Below the pieces are notes generated by a model, which did no database searches, was not told where the DNA came from, and saw only the letters and a program-made list of their open reading frames with translations. 64,000 nt of DNA, taken from contig VYZI01000109.1 in the NCBI GenBank assembly GCA_013397695.1, positions 1 to 64,000 of the forward strand. The letters run 5' to 3'. The translations under genes were made by a program, and so were the position numbers. Origin of the DNA: Centropus unirufus. Lineage: Eukaryota > Chordata > Aves > Cuculiformes > Centropidae. Of this stretch, positions 1-41,400 are shown piece after piece (positions within the stretch are counted from its first letter, which is position 1; each line of letters begins with the position of its first letter).

Positions 1-685
1 TCCTATGGTTTCTGGCCTTCCTGTTGGTTGAAGGAGACCAGGACAGAGGGACTGCGGCATTCCCTCCAGCCTACATTGGAGTAAGCCCAGGGCAGCACAG
101 AGGGGCAGGTGTGGGTCTGGTTGCTGTGCTGAGTTCCCTGTGGGTCCCTTCTGGGGGGGTTTTCCTGGGCTTTGTGCCACCTGTGGTGTGGAGCTGCGTG
201 GTAGCAGTGCTACCTTCTCTTTGCAAGGTGACCAGAGGACAATTCTGCGTGGTAGCAGGGACTGCTGGTTCCTTGTGTTCCCTGCTGCCAGGAGCTGAGG
301 CAGATGCCAGCGTGGTGAGACACCATGCCCGTTAGATCTTCAATTTAGAAAAACAACACCCTCTTAAAAGAGAGAACAAAAAAACAACCAGGCACTCAGG
401 ACCCCCAGAGATTTCTCCAGGGAGAGTCATCCATGTAAAAGTGTCCTGTGGAGAGTTGTCCCACAGAGAACTGGTCACTACAGAGAGACAGAGCCATGTA
501 GATGTCTGTCTCAGAGTTGTCCCTTGCCCTCCAAGGGGTGACGCAGGTGTTCTGGGCGCCCTCTCCTTCAGTGCCCATCCCTGGGGGTGCCCAGCAACGC
601 CCAGGAGAGACCTTGGGGTGCTGCTGCGGATGCTGCAGGCAGTTTGCTGCCTTTCTGAAATCTCAGTTAATTCCTTCCTGTTTCT

Positions 686-765
686 TAAAAAAAAAAACAC
701 AAAAACAAAAAAAACCCCAAACAAAAAAAACCACAAAAAAAAGCAACAAAACAAAATAAATAAAA
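686..765 (+). repeat. A/C-rich low-complexity tract
   Basis: An almost pure A stretch interrupted by single C or CCCC runs (for example aaaaccccaaac). It could be a degenerate poly(A)-like tail or a simple repeat. A very similar tract lies at 20590-20681. Confidence 0.7.
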
Positions 766-834
766 GGGTCGGAAAAGAAGAGAAAAGGAAGAAGGGGAGA
801 AGTTAAACAGGAAGAAGCGGTAGGTGGAAAGTCT

Positions 835-1060
835 GAGATGCCGAACGCGATCCTTGAGAGCAAAAGTGGCAGGAATAATCTTTTCTCTCGGAGGGAGGAG
901 GCGGCGGCGCTGCGGGGAGATGCTGCCACCTCCCGACCCGCATCTCCAGCGCGGCCGGGGGACCCTGCCCGGGGCGGCCAGAGGTTGCGGGACGGGGCAG
1001 GGGTGCGGGAGGCTTTGGGGCTTGCTCGGTGCGTGTGAAACGCCGTCACCCAGGTGGGTT
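835..1060. promoter_or_regulatory. Small CpG-dense patch, possible CpG island
   Basis: About 20 CpG dinucleotides are packed into roughly 225 bp (for example in gccgaacgcgatcc and gcggcggcgctgcgggg), while flanking DNA is nearly CpG-free. This resembles a small unmethylated CpG island or promoter. No coding exon is recognisable next to it on either strand. It lies about 8 kb beyond the 3' end of WASF1. Function is inferred only from composition. Confidence 0.45.
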
Positions 1061-1302
1061 TCAGCACGGCTTCAAGCGGTTTGTGGCTTGCCCCGGGGCC
1101 ATTCAGCTCAGAGATAAAGGCACGAGCTGTCTCCAAGGGGCTGAAATGACCCAAAAACTGTATTTTCTGCTTTGTGGTGATCGATCCAACGTTATCTGCT
1201 GGTGGGTGTAAGTGGAACAACAGGGGCAGACAGGAAAGAAATAATCTTTCCACAGCAAACAGACAAAAGGAAATTAGCTCTCTTTTAATTGCAGTAATTG
1301 GC

Positions 1303-1487
1303 ATCATAATTATTATTATTGTTGTTATTATTATGAATATTATTATTATGAAGAAGAAAGAAGAAGAAGAAGAAAGAAGAAGAAGAAGAAGAAGAAGAAG
1401 AAGAAGAAGAAGAAGAAGAAGAAGAAGAAGAAGAAAGGAGGTGGAGGAGGAGGAGGAGGAGGAGGAGGAGGAGGAGGAGGAGGAAGG
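1303..1487 (+). repeat. Composite trinucleotide microsatellite (ATT)n-(GAA)n-(GGA)n
   Basis: Three adjacent trinucleotide arrays: ATT/ATG-type from about 1303 to 1349, GAA with a few extra A from 1350 to about 1436, and GGA from about 1437 to 1486. The GAA and GGA parts form roughly 135 bp of nearly uninterrupted purines on one strand. Open frames of poly-Glu/Arg or poly-Ser/Leu across it are artefacts of the repeat. Confidence 0.95.
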
Positions 1488-2705
1488 TGGAGAAACAAGG
1501 TGGCAAATGTGCAGATAAATAGCTATGACTGGTCAACACAAAGTGGGGTACGTTGCTCCTCTAAAGGCTCATGAGATGTAAAGTGAGAAGGAAAAGTTCA
1601 GCAGTACAAAGGGTGCCCATGCGGCACAGGTAGGTACCAGCCTGCTGGTGGTTCCACCTCCCACCTTCAGCTCTCCCTGTGCAGACCAGAAAAGCCAAAA
1701 CAACCCTGTTGACATGATGGCAGGAGGAAGGATCACTTCTGAAGATGTTGTCCCGCATGTGTGGCTGCTTATGGAGTAGGGGACAGTATTAGGGCTTTTC
1801 ATTTACTGGTGCACTTGGGAACAGCCAAGGATCCAATCTGGAATCTTGGAGGGGGATTTCAAGGGCCACAACATGAACTGAAGAATCATCAACCCGTGGT
1901 TGGACTGGTGGAGCCTTCATGGCTGGTGTTGACCAAGGGTACCGGGTGCTTTTCTGGAGGTTCCCATGCAGGTGTTGGTGGTGCCAACCCTCCATCCCAG
2001 AGCCTGGATCTGGCCATGGGCTGTGCCATAATGGTAACAACATTCACATGGGCTTTGAGTGGTGGTGCTCTGGACCCTCCTTGATGTGTTTGGTGGTGCA
2101 GCCTCCCAGCGCCTCGCACCCAGGAATTCTGTGCTGCCTTCTCTGGGGACACAGGTAGGCAGGGCTGGCACAGGGGCTGTTGTTTCTGCTGGTACTTGCA
2201 GTGCTTTCCCTCCCTCTCCCTTCCATCTCTGAGGTAAAGCACTTGCAGGTGAAGGATCCCAGCTGGAATGAACAGGGGCAGCTGCAGACAAGTGGACCGA
2301 GCCCCTTTGGAGCGCCCAGCCACAAGCTGCCCTTCAGTCTCTGCTCTGACTCAGTGTCGAATTCCTGGATCCAAAGTCCAATAATCCACTTCTCACCTAA
2401 GGAGGTCTAGATGTGTATTTTAAGAAGCATGGGTCTACTCTGGAATGAATGCTGCCTGGGGACAGTGGGGGTGATCACAGTCCCTTGCTAAAAGAGGAGG
2501 TAATAGGGGCAGTGGGACCACGGCTCCTGTCCCCCTCTCACCCAGAGAGAGCAGGGGGGCTGAAATTTTGCTCCAGCAATGCCAAGAATAATACATATGA
2601 TCAAAAGGCCTGCTTCATCTCTGAGTATCGCGAATCTGCTGAAGGTTTGGAGGAGGCAATAGGAGGTTTTTTGGAAAGGTTTGACTGGCTGAGAAACGGT
2701 GACAA
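1488..2705. other. Intergenic, no gene recognised
   Basis: Moderately GC-rich sequence with several overlapping short open frames but no domain, splice or promoter evidence. Part of it (about 1919-1970) resembles a segment near 4000, suggesting an unclassified interspersed repeat. Confidence 0.5.
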
Positions 2706-3095
2706 TCATAGAGTCATTTGGCTGGGAAATCATCAAGTCCAACCATACCTGTCCACTACTAAACCAGATCCCTGAGCACTTTTTCTACCCCTCTTTTAAA
2801 CACCTCCAGGGATGGGGACTCCACCACCTCCCTGTGCAGCCTCTACCAGTGCCTGATGTCCCTTTTGGTGAAGAAATTTTTCCTGATGTCCAATCTGAAC
2901 TTGCTCTGGTACAGCTTGAGGCCCTTCCCTCTCGTCCTATCCCTCGTTATTTGGGAGAAGAGACCAGCACCCATCTCTCCACAACCTCCTTTCAGGCAGG
3001 TGTAGGCAGTGATAAGCTCTCTCCTCAGCCTCCTCTTCTCCAGACTGAACAACCCCAGCTCCCTCAGCTGCTCCTTATAAGACTTCTTCTCCAGC
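2706..3095 (-). mobile_element. CR1 LINE fragment, 3' end
   Basis: Read on the minus strand, this has the CR1 3' region: a broken reverse-transcriptase-protein C-terminus (motifs such as ITAYTCLKGG, FRLDIRKNFFTKR and IRHW) followed by the 3' UTR ending near catagagtcat. The copy is 5'-truncated, as most CR1 are, and frame-disrupted. It lies in the 3' flank of WASF1. Confidence 0.9.
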
Positions 3096-6000
3096 CATAG
3101 TTCATGCGAAAGAGCAAACTTTAGATGCCCTCCTCTGTGCTCCTGGGTGTTTTATTGTGGTCAGCCCCTGCTGTGGCCCCAGTAAAACCAGCCCCAAGCA
3201 CAGGTGAGGGCTGCAGTCCTGGGGATGTGAACTGAGTGCTCAAGGGCAGCACAGAAACAGCAGTGGACAGTGATGGAGACAAGCGTGCCCTACTGCCAGG
3301 TCCCAGCTCCTTCCCACCACCATCCCAGCCAGGGCAGAACTCTGCATCCTTTCATGTCATCAACAAATTAGATTCTGTAATTTGCCTTGCAAAATTTTGT
3401 CTTACAATTTCATACATTTTCTCCTTTTTTATTTTTTTTTTTGAGGCTTAGCAAGCTAGCAGTGGGAGACCAAAGAATTAAAGCTATGAAGTAATCTGCG
3501 TATAATCAATAATTACCATGAATCAAACCCTCCTTCAGTTCAGCTCGTTGTTATTTCCCTGATAATGTAATTCTCTGTGCTGACAAAACTAGGAAATGCT
3601 CATTTTTACCAGAATGGCAAATAATTTCCCGCTGTGAATATAATATTGTATGAAGGAGTTTAGTGACCATATAAATCCAGCTAATGAAATTTATAGAGAG
3701 TATGAGGACTATTAAAATCAGGGAGAAAAATGCAAAAGTAATCACTGCCATGTGTGCTGGGAGGTTATTTTGCCCGCAGGCTTTTGTTGAACACCTCCTT
3801 ACAGGTGTCACTGTCTGTGACAACACTGGGAGTTGATACGGACGATGGCAGGATGCTCCAGCAGGGTTTCTGCTTAGCCTAAATGCTGGGTGACAGCCAC
3901 GTGTGGCTGCAGCCCCCAGAACGCTTTTGGTTTACCCCCACGGGACCTGCTCCTGCCTCTTGGGAGAGGCCACCACCGGGATGGGGGAGCTCTCACGGCT
4001 GATGCTGACCAAGGGGTACAGTGTTTTTCTGGAAGTCTCTGGGGACCCTCACATCCTGTGTAAGCTGTGGAGAGGTGACAATTCAGCAGAAGGTTTCAAA
4101 AAACCAAAGAGGCATCCAAGCCTGGCCTGGAAATCCCTGGGATTTAGAGTGGTAACTTTCCCATGTGACCTTGAAGACCTGCAGAGAGTGACCCGCAGGA
4201 GCCACCTCAGAAGTCCAAATGTATTTGGTTGCTCTCAGAGCTCGGTTCTCCCTGCCGGGGTGGGGAGGCACAAGGCCTGAGTCTCTGCTTTTTTCCTCAC
4301 AAAAATCATCAGCACTGAAACTCCTCCTGGCAGCCAACGGGGAACAACAGCAGTGCAGAGATTGAAGGTTACAGAAGCAAAGGTGTCATCATAGTGTTTT
4401 CCTCGAATTAATCCCTGCTGAATTACTGCCAGGAGTCCCAGGAAGTGGTGTTGGCTTGTGGGAAACACCTGTGCCATTTGGGAGCATCGATAACTTTTTG
4501 TGCTTTTAAAACCCAGAAGACACATCCACGCGCTGTTGGATGGGCCCCTGAATCCCTGCTCAGGACCACGTTGGCCACATCTTGTTAGCAATGCTTAAAA
4601 ACCAATTTTGGCTTTGCCAAAAAAAAAATAATCAGCCCATGCCATGTGCTTGGCATGAAGGAGCGGTGCTAAAAGCTACATAGGCACACCAATACCTGGG
4701 CTGCACCCTGGCTTCTCGTGAGGTCAGAAGTCTTGGGCAGTTTCTTGGAGTTATTTCTGGCTCCGAGCGAAGTGCAAAATCAAGCTGTGATAATAGGACA
4801 CTGAGGGATGCAGAGGGCCCTGAGGAGTCCTGTTATGAGATTCTAAAATTGTGAAGAAAATGACTTGTAGAGGACTGGAAGGGGTTGAAACAGTCTAAAA
4901 ATCACTCAGAACTGAGATAATTTTGGAAGGTATTCTGGGAGCGATGCTGCCATGAGGCTGTGTTAAAATGATACGGATTTTGCAATAATAAACAGTCAGT
5001 CTTTAAAAACATTAAAATGAGGGAGATGGAAAACGGAAACAATACGTCATGGTTAGGGGTAGGGTGGTATCAAGTATCTTCAGTTTGAAAGTGAAGGTGT
5101 TGAATCCTCAGAGAAAGAAATGCAAGGAGGGGGGGGGTCAGCCCTGTTTGGCAAGGGACAATCTACTCTGATCTGTACCCAGATATTTCCTGCTGCTAAA
5201 AGGAAGGTAGAGGGAGCAACTTCCCAGAGCTTGTGAATACTCTAAAAATAAGAATTCCGAAGAAGCTATTTTCTTTGGAGGCTGTTGTCAGGTAGGAAGC
5301 AGAAGCAATGACGGAGCCCGCAGAACCCATTCTGCAGGCAGAGGGGTGAGCAGTGGGGCAGGGAACACATCTGCTTGCAGGGATCAAAGGAAAAGCACGG
5401 GCTCTGTATCTCCAGCGGGGATGGAACACGCAGCTCCAGCCTCGCCAAGCCTGCGCTGTACACCAAGACCCATTTCCCAGGGTTTGCCAATGTGATCTCT
5501 TCCAGCAACAGCTGGGATAGGAGTGGGGTTCCCGAATTCCCAGCCCCTGCCTGCTCCTCCACTGCTGCCTGGCGGTGGGCTGCCAGGCCTTCATCCAGCC
5601 CTCAGGGCTGGCATCCAGCTCTCCCAAGGGATGCTCGCTCCCTCTCAGGCTGAGCCGGGCTGCTAGGAACTTGCTTTTGAAGCACTTAAGCCTACCCCAG
5701 CTCGCTGGGTGAGCAAGTGCTGTCCCAAGCAGCTCAAGGGGAGGATGGAGCCACTAAGATCTGCCAAGGACCGCTGATGTACCTGAAAAGCAGCCAGGAA
5801 TCAGCAGATCTACCCCAGCTGCAGCCACCAAGGGTGTGTGAAACGTCCCCCGTGGACAGGCGAGCGACCCAAGAGTTGCTCGAGTGGGAGAAGCAGTCAG
5901 GAGTGGGAAGGAGAGGGAAAAAGCGGCTCCCAAACTGTAGACCACCATTACTGCCCCTGGCCTCTGTTCGTGGGCCCCCTCCTGGTGTTTAATGTTGCCA

Positions 6001-8885
6001 CGTTATTATTTATTACTATTTAATGCTGCAGATGAGACTGAGAACGAGCAGAACTTTCCCCCTGCAGCCGAGGTGGCAGAGCCGACGCTTGATGGAGCTC
6101 GAATTCCTGTCAGATCCTTTGCCCATGCAGACCTCAGCCGCAGGGGCTGCCAGGGGGCTTTGTCTCCTTGTGTCCCCTTGGAACAGCTGTAGTTTGTGCA
6201 AGCCCTGGGTTAGTTCCCCTGCGCCACACGTCGGGAAGGATGGTTTTGTTGTCTACAGGTCTTTTTAAAATGCCTCCTTCTTGTTTCAGCCAGATTTAAC
6301 AGATTACATAATCCCTTCGTGGTATCCAGAGTGTAATGGCTGCTGTTCGCAAAGTAACACTAAAAAAAGATCCAGAATTATGCGTCCTTGTCATTTTTGT
6401 TCCGTCAGTACTTGTTCTCTTATCCATTTATTTTCGGTCTGTCCATGATAGCTGTGTCATCACTACTACTTTTATCTTTTAAAAAAACCCATTACTGACC
6501 AATTTTGCACCTCTCTGTTTTTAATGTGCTCTGGTTCAGCCACTACGTACCTTTTGTTTCTCCTGTGCTTTTCAGTTTGTGCCTTTTCCCCCATTTTGCA
6601 GTAGAAGTGGAAAATAATTTGTAACTGTCCCAAATTACAGTTTAAGAAAGGTGTGAAGCTCAACGAAGGTTTCTCTTCCCTTATACTGGACATTACTGAC
6701 ACGTGCTTTCTGTGGCAGACTCTGATTTTGACCAGCTGCTGTAAATGTACAGAAATAAACAACAGAATCTATAAACAGTTCAATACGGAAGGCTTGATTT
6801 AGTACAAGGCAAAGCAGTCAATAATCTATTACACACCTAATCATGGGCACGAAGAGCCCAGCAGCCCTCCGGAAGGTGTTCCCCCAAATGAGAAGGGCAG
6901 TTGGAGACACAAGTCCCACAGTCAAGGGGGCACAAATCACTGAGATTGCAAATGCTTCGCTTGGAGTCGATCTAGAAATGCAAATATTCAGATTCCACAA
7001 TCGCCACTTGCTACCAGTGAATCACACCATTGCTGTCTGGAGATTTAGTTGCTATGGCAGAAAGCTGCATCGATGGCAAAAGGCCAAGGATCCTGCCTTT
7101 GAAATGTTAACTGAATTTAACTCTTGACTTTTCTCAGACAAGGTTCATTATTTCGTGTTACTGTGTCACATTAAATGAGTGCTTTGTCTGCCCTGGGTGC
7201 CGGCTTGGAAGGGATATTATTAATCACTGGGACAGCAGAGCAGGTCAATAACAACCATTTGTCAATAAGGATTTAATACCTTCAAGGCCAAGACGTGACA
7301 TGATAGCTGCAACCACATATGGGCCTCTTTTCTTTCATTTACTTTTTTCTTTAATCTCTTCTTTTTTGTATTTTTGTTTTTTTTGCTAAGCTATCTCCTT
7401 GCTTTAGGCAAGTTATACCCAGTTCCCTGCAGCTGGACGCACTCGGTACATACCTACAGGCCATGCAGGTGGGATGGTGCTCTGAGGAGATCCTCTGCTT
7501 CCAAGAGTTACAGCCGGGGCAGACATCCTGCTCCTCTGTTTAAATGACAGTGTAAGCTGCTGGCTGTGATATCCACCAGGAACAGCGCCTTCCGCCAGGA
7601 AGGGGTATAAACATCAGTTGAAAACCGATTTTGTGAACGGTGGAATTACCTATGCAGGGAATTTAGGAACGAGCTCTTCTTTCAGCTGTCTGTAGTCCCA
7701 GCTCTCTGCTTAAAGGGTAGCTGCAGGTGTGCATACTGCACTTTACCTGATCCCAGTCCTTTTCAGCTGTGTCATTAACATCGCTCACATTTAGCTCGTG
7801 GGCCGGATCTGGCAATTTAGGATTACTGTGGTTCAAGGAAATGCCTAGATTAAACACTACCAAATATTCATGCAGTTGCGCTTCTGACATCTTTTCTTTA
7901 ACATCAGGAAGGAGGACACACGTGTTCAAAGTTAAGCAAGAATGGCAGAATAAAGCAGATGGCATTACTGTGAAGACAACTGTCAAGAACAGCATGCAGA
8001 GAAGAACCGAATCCCTACTTATAAAGATGCAGATTCACAAGTTGTGACATGGTATTTTTTCCCTGTAAACACAACAAAAGGCATTACTGTGGCAGTGGAA
8101 AAAGTCTTGACTATAGGTAGGCTATGTCCAAAATTATCCTGGTGACAGGGACGTTGGAAGGGTTCCTGTGCAGTCTCCTGACTCCAGGCTGTACCTCTGG
8201 AGTTGTGCCCAGTCTCAAGAGGAGGTTAATAACTACTTGCCCCTCTAAATTGTTCTGTAGCTTGCAGGACATTTCACATTTCACCTTCAGAAATCTTGTT
8301 GTGACTTTCAACACTTGCTCCCCTCTATTATACCATTCCATCTTCCAGGAGTGAGTTTGCAAGGTAAGAGGGCTCTTGCACCACAATACTGCCCTTCTCA
8401 ATAGGCTTTTGACTGTGTGCTCAGACTTGAAGGAGTGATTCCAGAGAAGGGAAACACAAAAGCCCTGCTCAACATGCTAGACAGTGCTTAAAAAAATGAG
8501 TCTGCATCATTACCCATGTTCTTCGTCATCTTCCACTAACCATTATTTTAACTGCGGCATCTCCCCTTCTTTTATCAAGATACACTGATGGTAAAGGTTG
8601 GTTTGTTTGTTTTAAAAACCCAATCCTAAATCAAATAAGCCACAAACCCCCTTTTTATAAAAAAAAATAAAATAAACCACAACAAAACACTAATAGTTCA
8701 CAGTAAGATTTCAGCTTATCAGATGTCACTTGAAGAACTACATTTACTTGTTTAATATGTGTCCTTAGATCAAGTGCAGAATATTGACGGTAACTTTGTA
8801 GACCATAGATTAAACCTCTGAAATGCAAGGATCTCTCAGGCAATGCCAGTGAAAAGCAAGCTTCACCAAAAAAGCAACAAACAGG
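3096..8885. other. Intergenic 3' flank of WASF1
   Basis: About 5.8 kb with no gene I can support. Short open frames occur at 3.9-4.6, 5.2-6.3 and 7.7-8.4 kb but show no conserved domain or exon structure. Some segments are GC-richer (about 5350-5700), the rest AT-rich. Confidence 0.5.
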
Positions 8886-9624
8886 AACATTTAAAATGAA
8901 CCATTTATTAAATCAAACTGTTATTTTAACAGTCACATAAGTTACACAGCATGTTTAAGTCAAAAGGATTTCACAAGGAAAAAAAATCTAGTATGCAGGC
9001 AAAACAGTACCACACAATATGTACCTGGGAGGGAAGAAGGGAAAGGGAACCTCTAAACATTCAAATAAGGCCATAATTATTTAAAAACAACAATAAAACC
9101 ATAATACCCCCCCAAGATCCATTTTCCTTTCAGTGTGTTCAGTGCTGCTGACTATACGTACTTCTCGTGTACAGATATAACCAAGGCAGTGATACCTTGA
9201 TAGCTAGGTTTAATGTTTTATATCACTATCAGAAGTGGAATAAGGCTCATTAGTACATACAGCTGCCCTTGGAATGTCAATCTCAGTTGCCTTCATTAAC
9301 TTAAAATTCACAAAGTGCACAGTTAAGATATGCCAAAAAATTGAAACTGCTACTCTACCAACAGCTGCCCATGCTTAATACTTAGTGGTCTATTGGAACA
9401 AAGTATGTTCTTTCAAAAATGAAGTGTAAGAAAAGCCACTGTAAAACATTTAGTTCCAAAGATGCACTAGGAGCTTCTTGTAAACTGAAAAGTAGAAAAA
9501 CATGGATTGGTTATGTAAAGAAAAGAATACAAAAAACACTAGAAATGACCATCAAACTTTCAAAGAACAAGCACCACAACGGACATTAGCATTCGATTCT
9601 GCAGGGTACAGCAATGGAGTAATT
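8886..9624 (-). other. WASF1: WASF1 3' untranslated region
   Basis: About 740 nt of AT-rich sequence follows the stop codon up to the inferred cleavage site. No reading frame of note is present. The end is inferred from the poly(A) signal at 8904-8909 and a T/GT-rich element on the transcript strand at about 8863-8884. Alternative, longer 3' ends cannot be excluded. Confidence 0.7.
8904..8909 (-). terminator. WASF1 polyadenylation signal AATAAA
   Basis: The plus strand reads TTTATT, so the transcript has the canonical AATAAA. A T/GT-rich stretch (about 8863-8884, reading GTTTGTTGCTTTTTTGG on the minus strand) lies just downstream, as expected for a cleavage and polyadenylation site near 8885-8890. 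Confidence 0.7.
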
Positions 9625-38250
<28,626 letters not shown>

Positions 38251-38254
38251 CTTC

Positions 38255-38450
38255 CAAATTAAGTACCATGTTTGAAAGCTATGCAAAGTCTTTATTCAGA
38301 CTATTTCCTCATTTTCCACAGAAACAGGAACAAGGAGATAACCTGGAAAAACATCACTCAAACATGCTTAAAATTAAGGCAAATCCATTCCATACAAGGT
38401 TTAATTCATTGTGGAACTCATTGGCACATGATGCTGTATAGAAGAAAAAT
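38255..38450 (+). mobile_element. Old, degraded CR1-like LINE fragment
   Basis: The segment with acaaggagataacctgg, a spacer, then cattgtggaactcattggca and gatgctgtatag follows the order of the ORF2 end in older sauropsid CR1 families (LRxxNLWNSLAHDAV-like frame). It is much more diverged than the other CR1 copies here. The call rests on pattern recall, not an alignment. Confidence 0.6.
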
Positions 38451-41400
38451 ACCTGCTGGTACTTTGTGTACCACGGTCCACATATTCTTTGCAGTTTGTT
38501 GCAACCACTAGAAGATCTTGATGATTCTTCCCCAGTTGTATTTAGTGATCCCAGCAAAGGGAGCCCTCGCTCATGGAAAAGGTGCGCAACAGCAAACTGA
38601 AATTTGCTGTATCCAAACAATTTCTTCACTCCTATAAAAATGTCTTTCCTAATGCAGATCGTATTAAGAAAGCTGAAAATTTTTGAAATCACTGTATTTA
38701 TTTAGCAGCTTTACAGCTGTGAAAAAGAAAAATAACAAACCAGAACAAAAAAAAAAAGGCATTGTTACAATCTAATATACCCTTCAGGTTAAAAACAAAA
38801 AAATACCCATACCCTCACTCCCCATTCCCAAGTCATACATTACCCAAGCCACTTGGGCAGTAAAGCGAAAGTTCATTCCTAGATCAGAAAATCCTGTTAC
38901 AATTGCTCCCTAGTAAGCCCTGGAAACTCTACAAAACCCTGACTGGGCAGAAGAGAGAAGCGGCTTGTCAGTCCGTGAGACTGAGCATCCCCCGTCTACA
39001 AGGAAGGTTACATGACACCGCCTGTCTTACAGGTCTCGGAGCTCTCTCTCCCGTCACCCCCACTGCTCAGGGGGAGGGAAGGCAATCCTCAAACAGGAGG
39101 TATCTCCTCTTCCTTCCTGTCCCTTCCAAATCTTTGAGGCAAGCCCGAAGGAGTGGCTCCAGTTTACACTTCAGTTAACTGGAAATGCTTTACTCTGTAT
39201 GGGTCTTAAACTCTTCTACAGAGAGATGCCAGACTCATTCCAAGGGCCACTATTGAGAACTCTTTTCTCTCTCCCTGTGCATCCTGTGAAGCACACTCAG
39301 CCCACTTGAGAAGTCAACTCTAATCTCTACAAAACCCTGTGGTACTTGAGTTGCACAATGGGTGGCACAGCCTCATGCCCCACGCACATGCTGTGAGTAT
39401 GAACACAGAACACAAAACGTGTACACACTGCGTGTCTAATGGCTTTATCAATCTCTCATGTTTTGATATGTGATTTTTAGGAGTTAGGTAAAATGCTCCA
39501 GCTGCTTTTTCAATTAATTCCTGTCACTTGAAGAACTGTAGAACAATGGCACTAATTAAAGTTAATTGTTATCTTTTTAGAAGAGCAGCCTTCATGAGAT
39601 TTGACTGCACTTCTTTTCAAAAGGCAAGTTGTTTAGTGTGCTGCGGGTCCTTCTTCAGCTGTTAGGGGCCCTGGGGGTGATGGTCTTCCAACTCTGTCTC
39701 ATGCCCCTCAGACACTGCTGGCATCAGCTGAGAAACCTGCTTGGTGAGGGGCACCAGTCCTGTGCCCGCACAGGCACGGTGTTCGTCCCACAGCCCAACC
39801 ATGGTGGTGTCACCCTGCTGCAGGTGCCATGAGAAGGCCCTGGGGAACACCGGTGAGGGAGACAGCCACCATTTCCCCTTCAAGACGCTCCTGCAGAAAT
39901 ATTTCACAGCTGCACGACATGTGGAGAAATGTTATGTTACTGGAAGCCTTTGAAAAATGTGAGGTGCCACTTGGCAGAGTAATGCTTCACGTTCCCTAGC
40001 AAGTACAGTTGGGCGAGTAGGAATGAAAGCACAACATTTTGACTGGCCAACCTGCCCGACAGTTTAACTGGTAGCTAAACAATACTCCAGTTTCACTTTC
40101 AGAAGAGTGATGAAATTTCATGATCACATCTCTGTTTTTAATTGAAGTGCACTTCTGATTGGGCTTCATTTTGTCCTTACTAAACTCTACATTGTTTCCA
40201 TAGCATTAACAAAAGAGTCATCTATAATTTTGATACAATAAACTAATAACACTGCACTGAATGCACTTGCTTTCATGAGGTTAAATTTAAGTCCAGCCAC
40301 TTTTATCATGTATTTCTATGCCTTAATATTACCATTCTTCTTGCAATTATCCCTTAACAATGTGCAACAGCAATGCCTTTCATATGCCTCATTTAATTGA
40401 TCATGTTCTAGCTGCTGGCAGAACACACCAGTCTGAAATACAGCAATCAATTTAACACTTCCCCCACCCACCCTTAGGAACAGAAATAGAACATACAATA
40501 GGTTTTGTATTTGCCTATATAGTCGTGTACCAAGCGCATCTACACTATATGGATTTGGGGACAGAATAAAAGCAGCTAATAAAAATCCTCGAATTTATTA
40601 GTGAATCTACTAAAATCAGAGTCATACCAGTTAATAAAACAAGCTCACTCTCCTGTCAAATTTCCTTGTAATTATACCTCCAGGCATCGTTAGACTAGTT
40701 GCAGAAAAGATGAAGACCTTTTAATACACACCTCTCCTATGAAAAGGCAAAAGAGCAAAGACTTCATGCAGCTTGTTTCTCTGCAGCTCCCTCTACAAGA
40801 TCAAGGTCCAGGCAAAAGAGTGAAAAGAAACAGACAGCAACAGCAGGGTGTCCTTCAGTAGAGTAGACCACTACCACCTACCGCTGAGTCAGCATAAAAT
40901 TTTAAAGCTCTAAAGGCAATTAACATCCCTTAGAAGATAACTCTTGGAACTGACAAGATGACAACTGACAAATTCAACAGACTTCTGTTAAGATTACAGT
41001 TTTACAATCCTTTCTGTTATGAACCATGTCACAGAATGAAAGATCTCCTTGGAACATGTCCCTCAAATCTTCTGCAGCTTGCTCTCAAAAATTTTACTAA
41101 CTGTGGATGAGGAGGAAGGGATGACTTTATTGTAAATAAAAGGCAGCGTCAAAGGCAAACAATGCAAAATATAACACTAGAATGTGTTCTCGACATCACT
41201 TCTGTATAAGAATTAATGTAAAATAAATTCTTTACATCTTAATGCCTCATATACTAAATTGTCTATTCAAAATAGTTGTTATGTATATGGTCAATGTATG
41301 GAACAATGACTCTATAGGGTATAAAAAGTTGATAATTTCTTTATTAAACCAGTCATTAATAAAGTATTTCTTATTTTATTTGTAGTCACAAGTATAAGAA

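Larger units (their letters stand above)
1..1300. other. 3' flank of WASF1, GC-richer intergenic sequence
   Basis: No convincing gene on either strand. The stretch has an A-rich tract (686-765) and a CpG-dense patch (835-1060), listed separately. Short open frames here lack recognisable domains or splice context. Confidence 0.5.

Noticed and set aside
1174..1539. Open frames of poly-Glu/Arg (plus strand) and poly-Ser/Asn (minus strand)
   Set aside because: They are translations of the trinucleotide microsatellite; no splice or promoter context and no conserved domain.
1..8885. GPR6 coding exon, expected on this side from mammalian synteny
   Set aside because: No open frame shows a seven-transmembrane receptor pattern on either strand; it is presumably left of the window.
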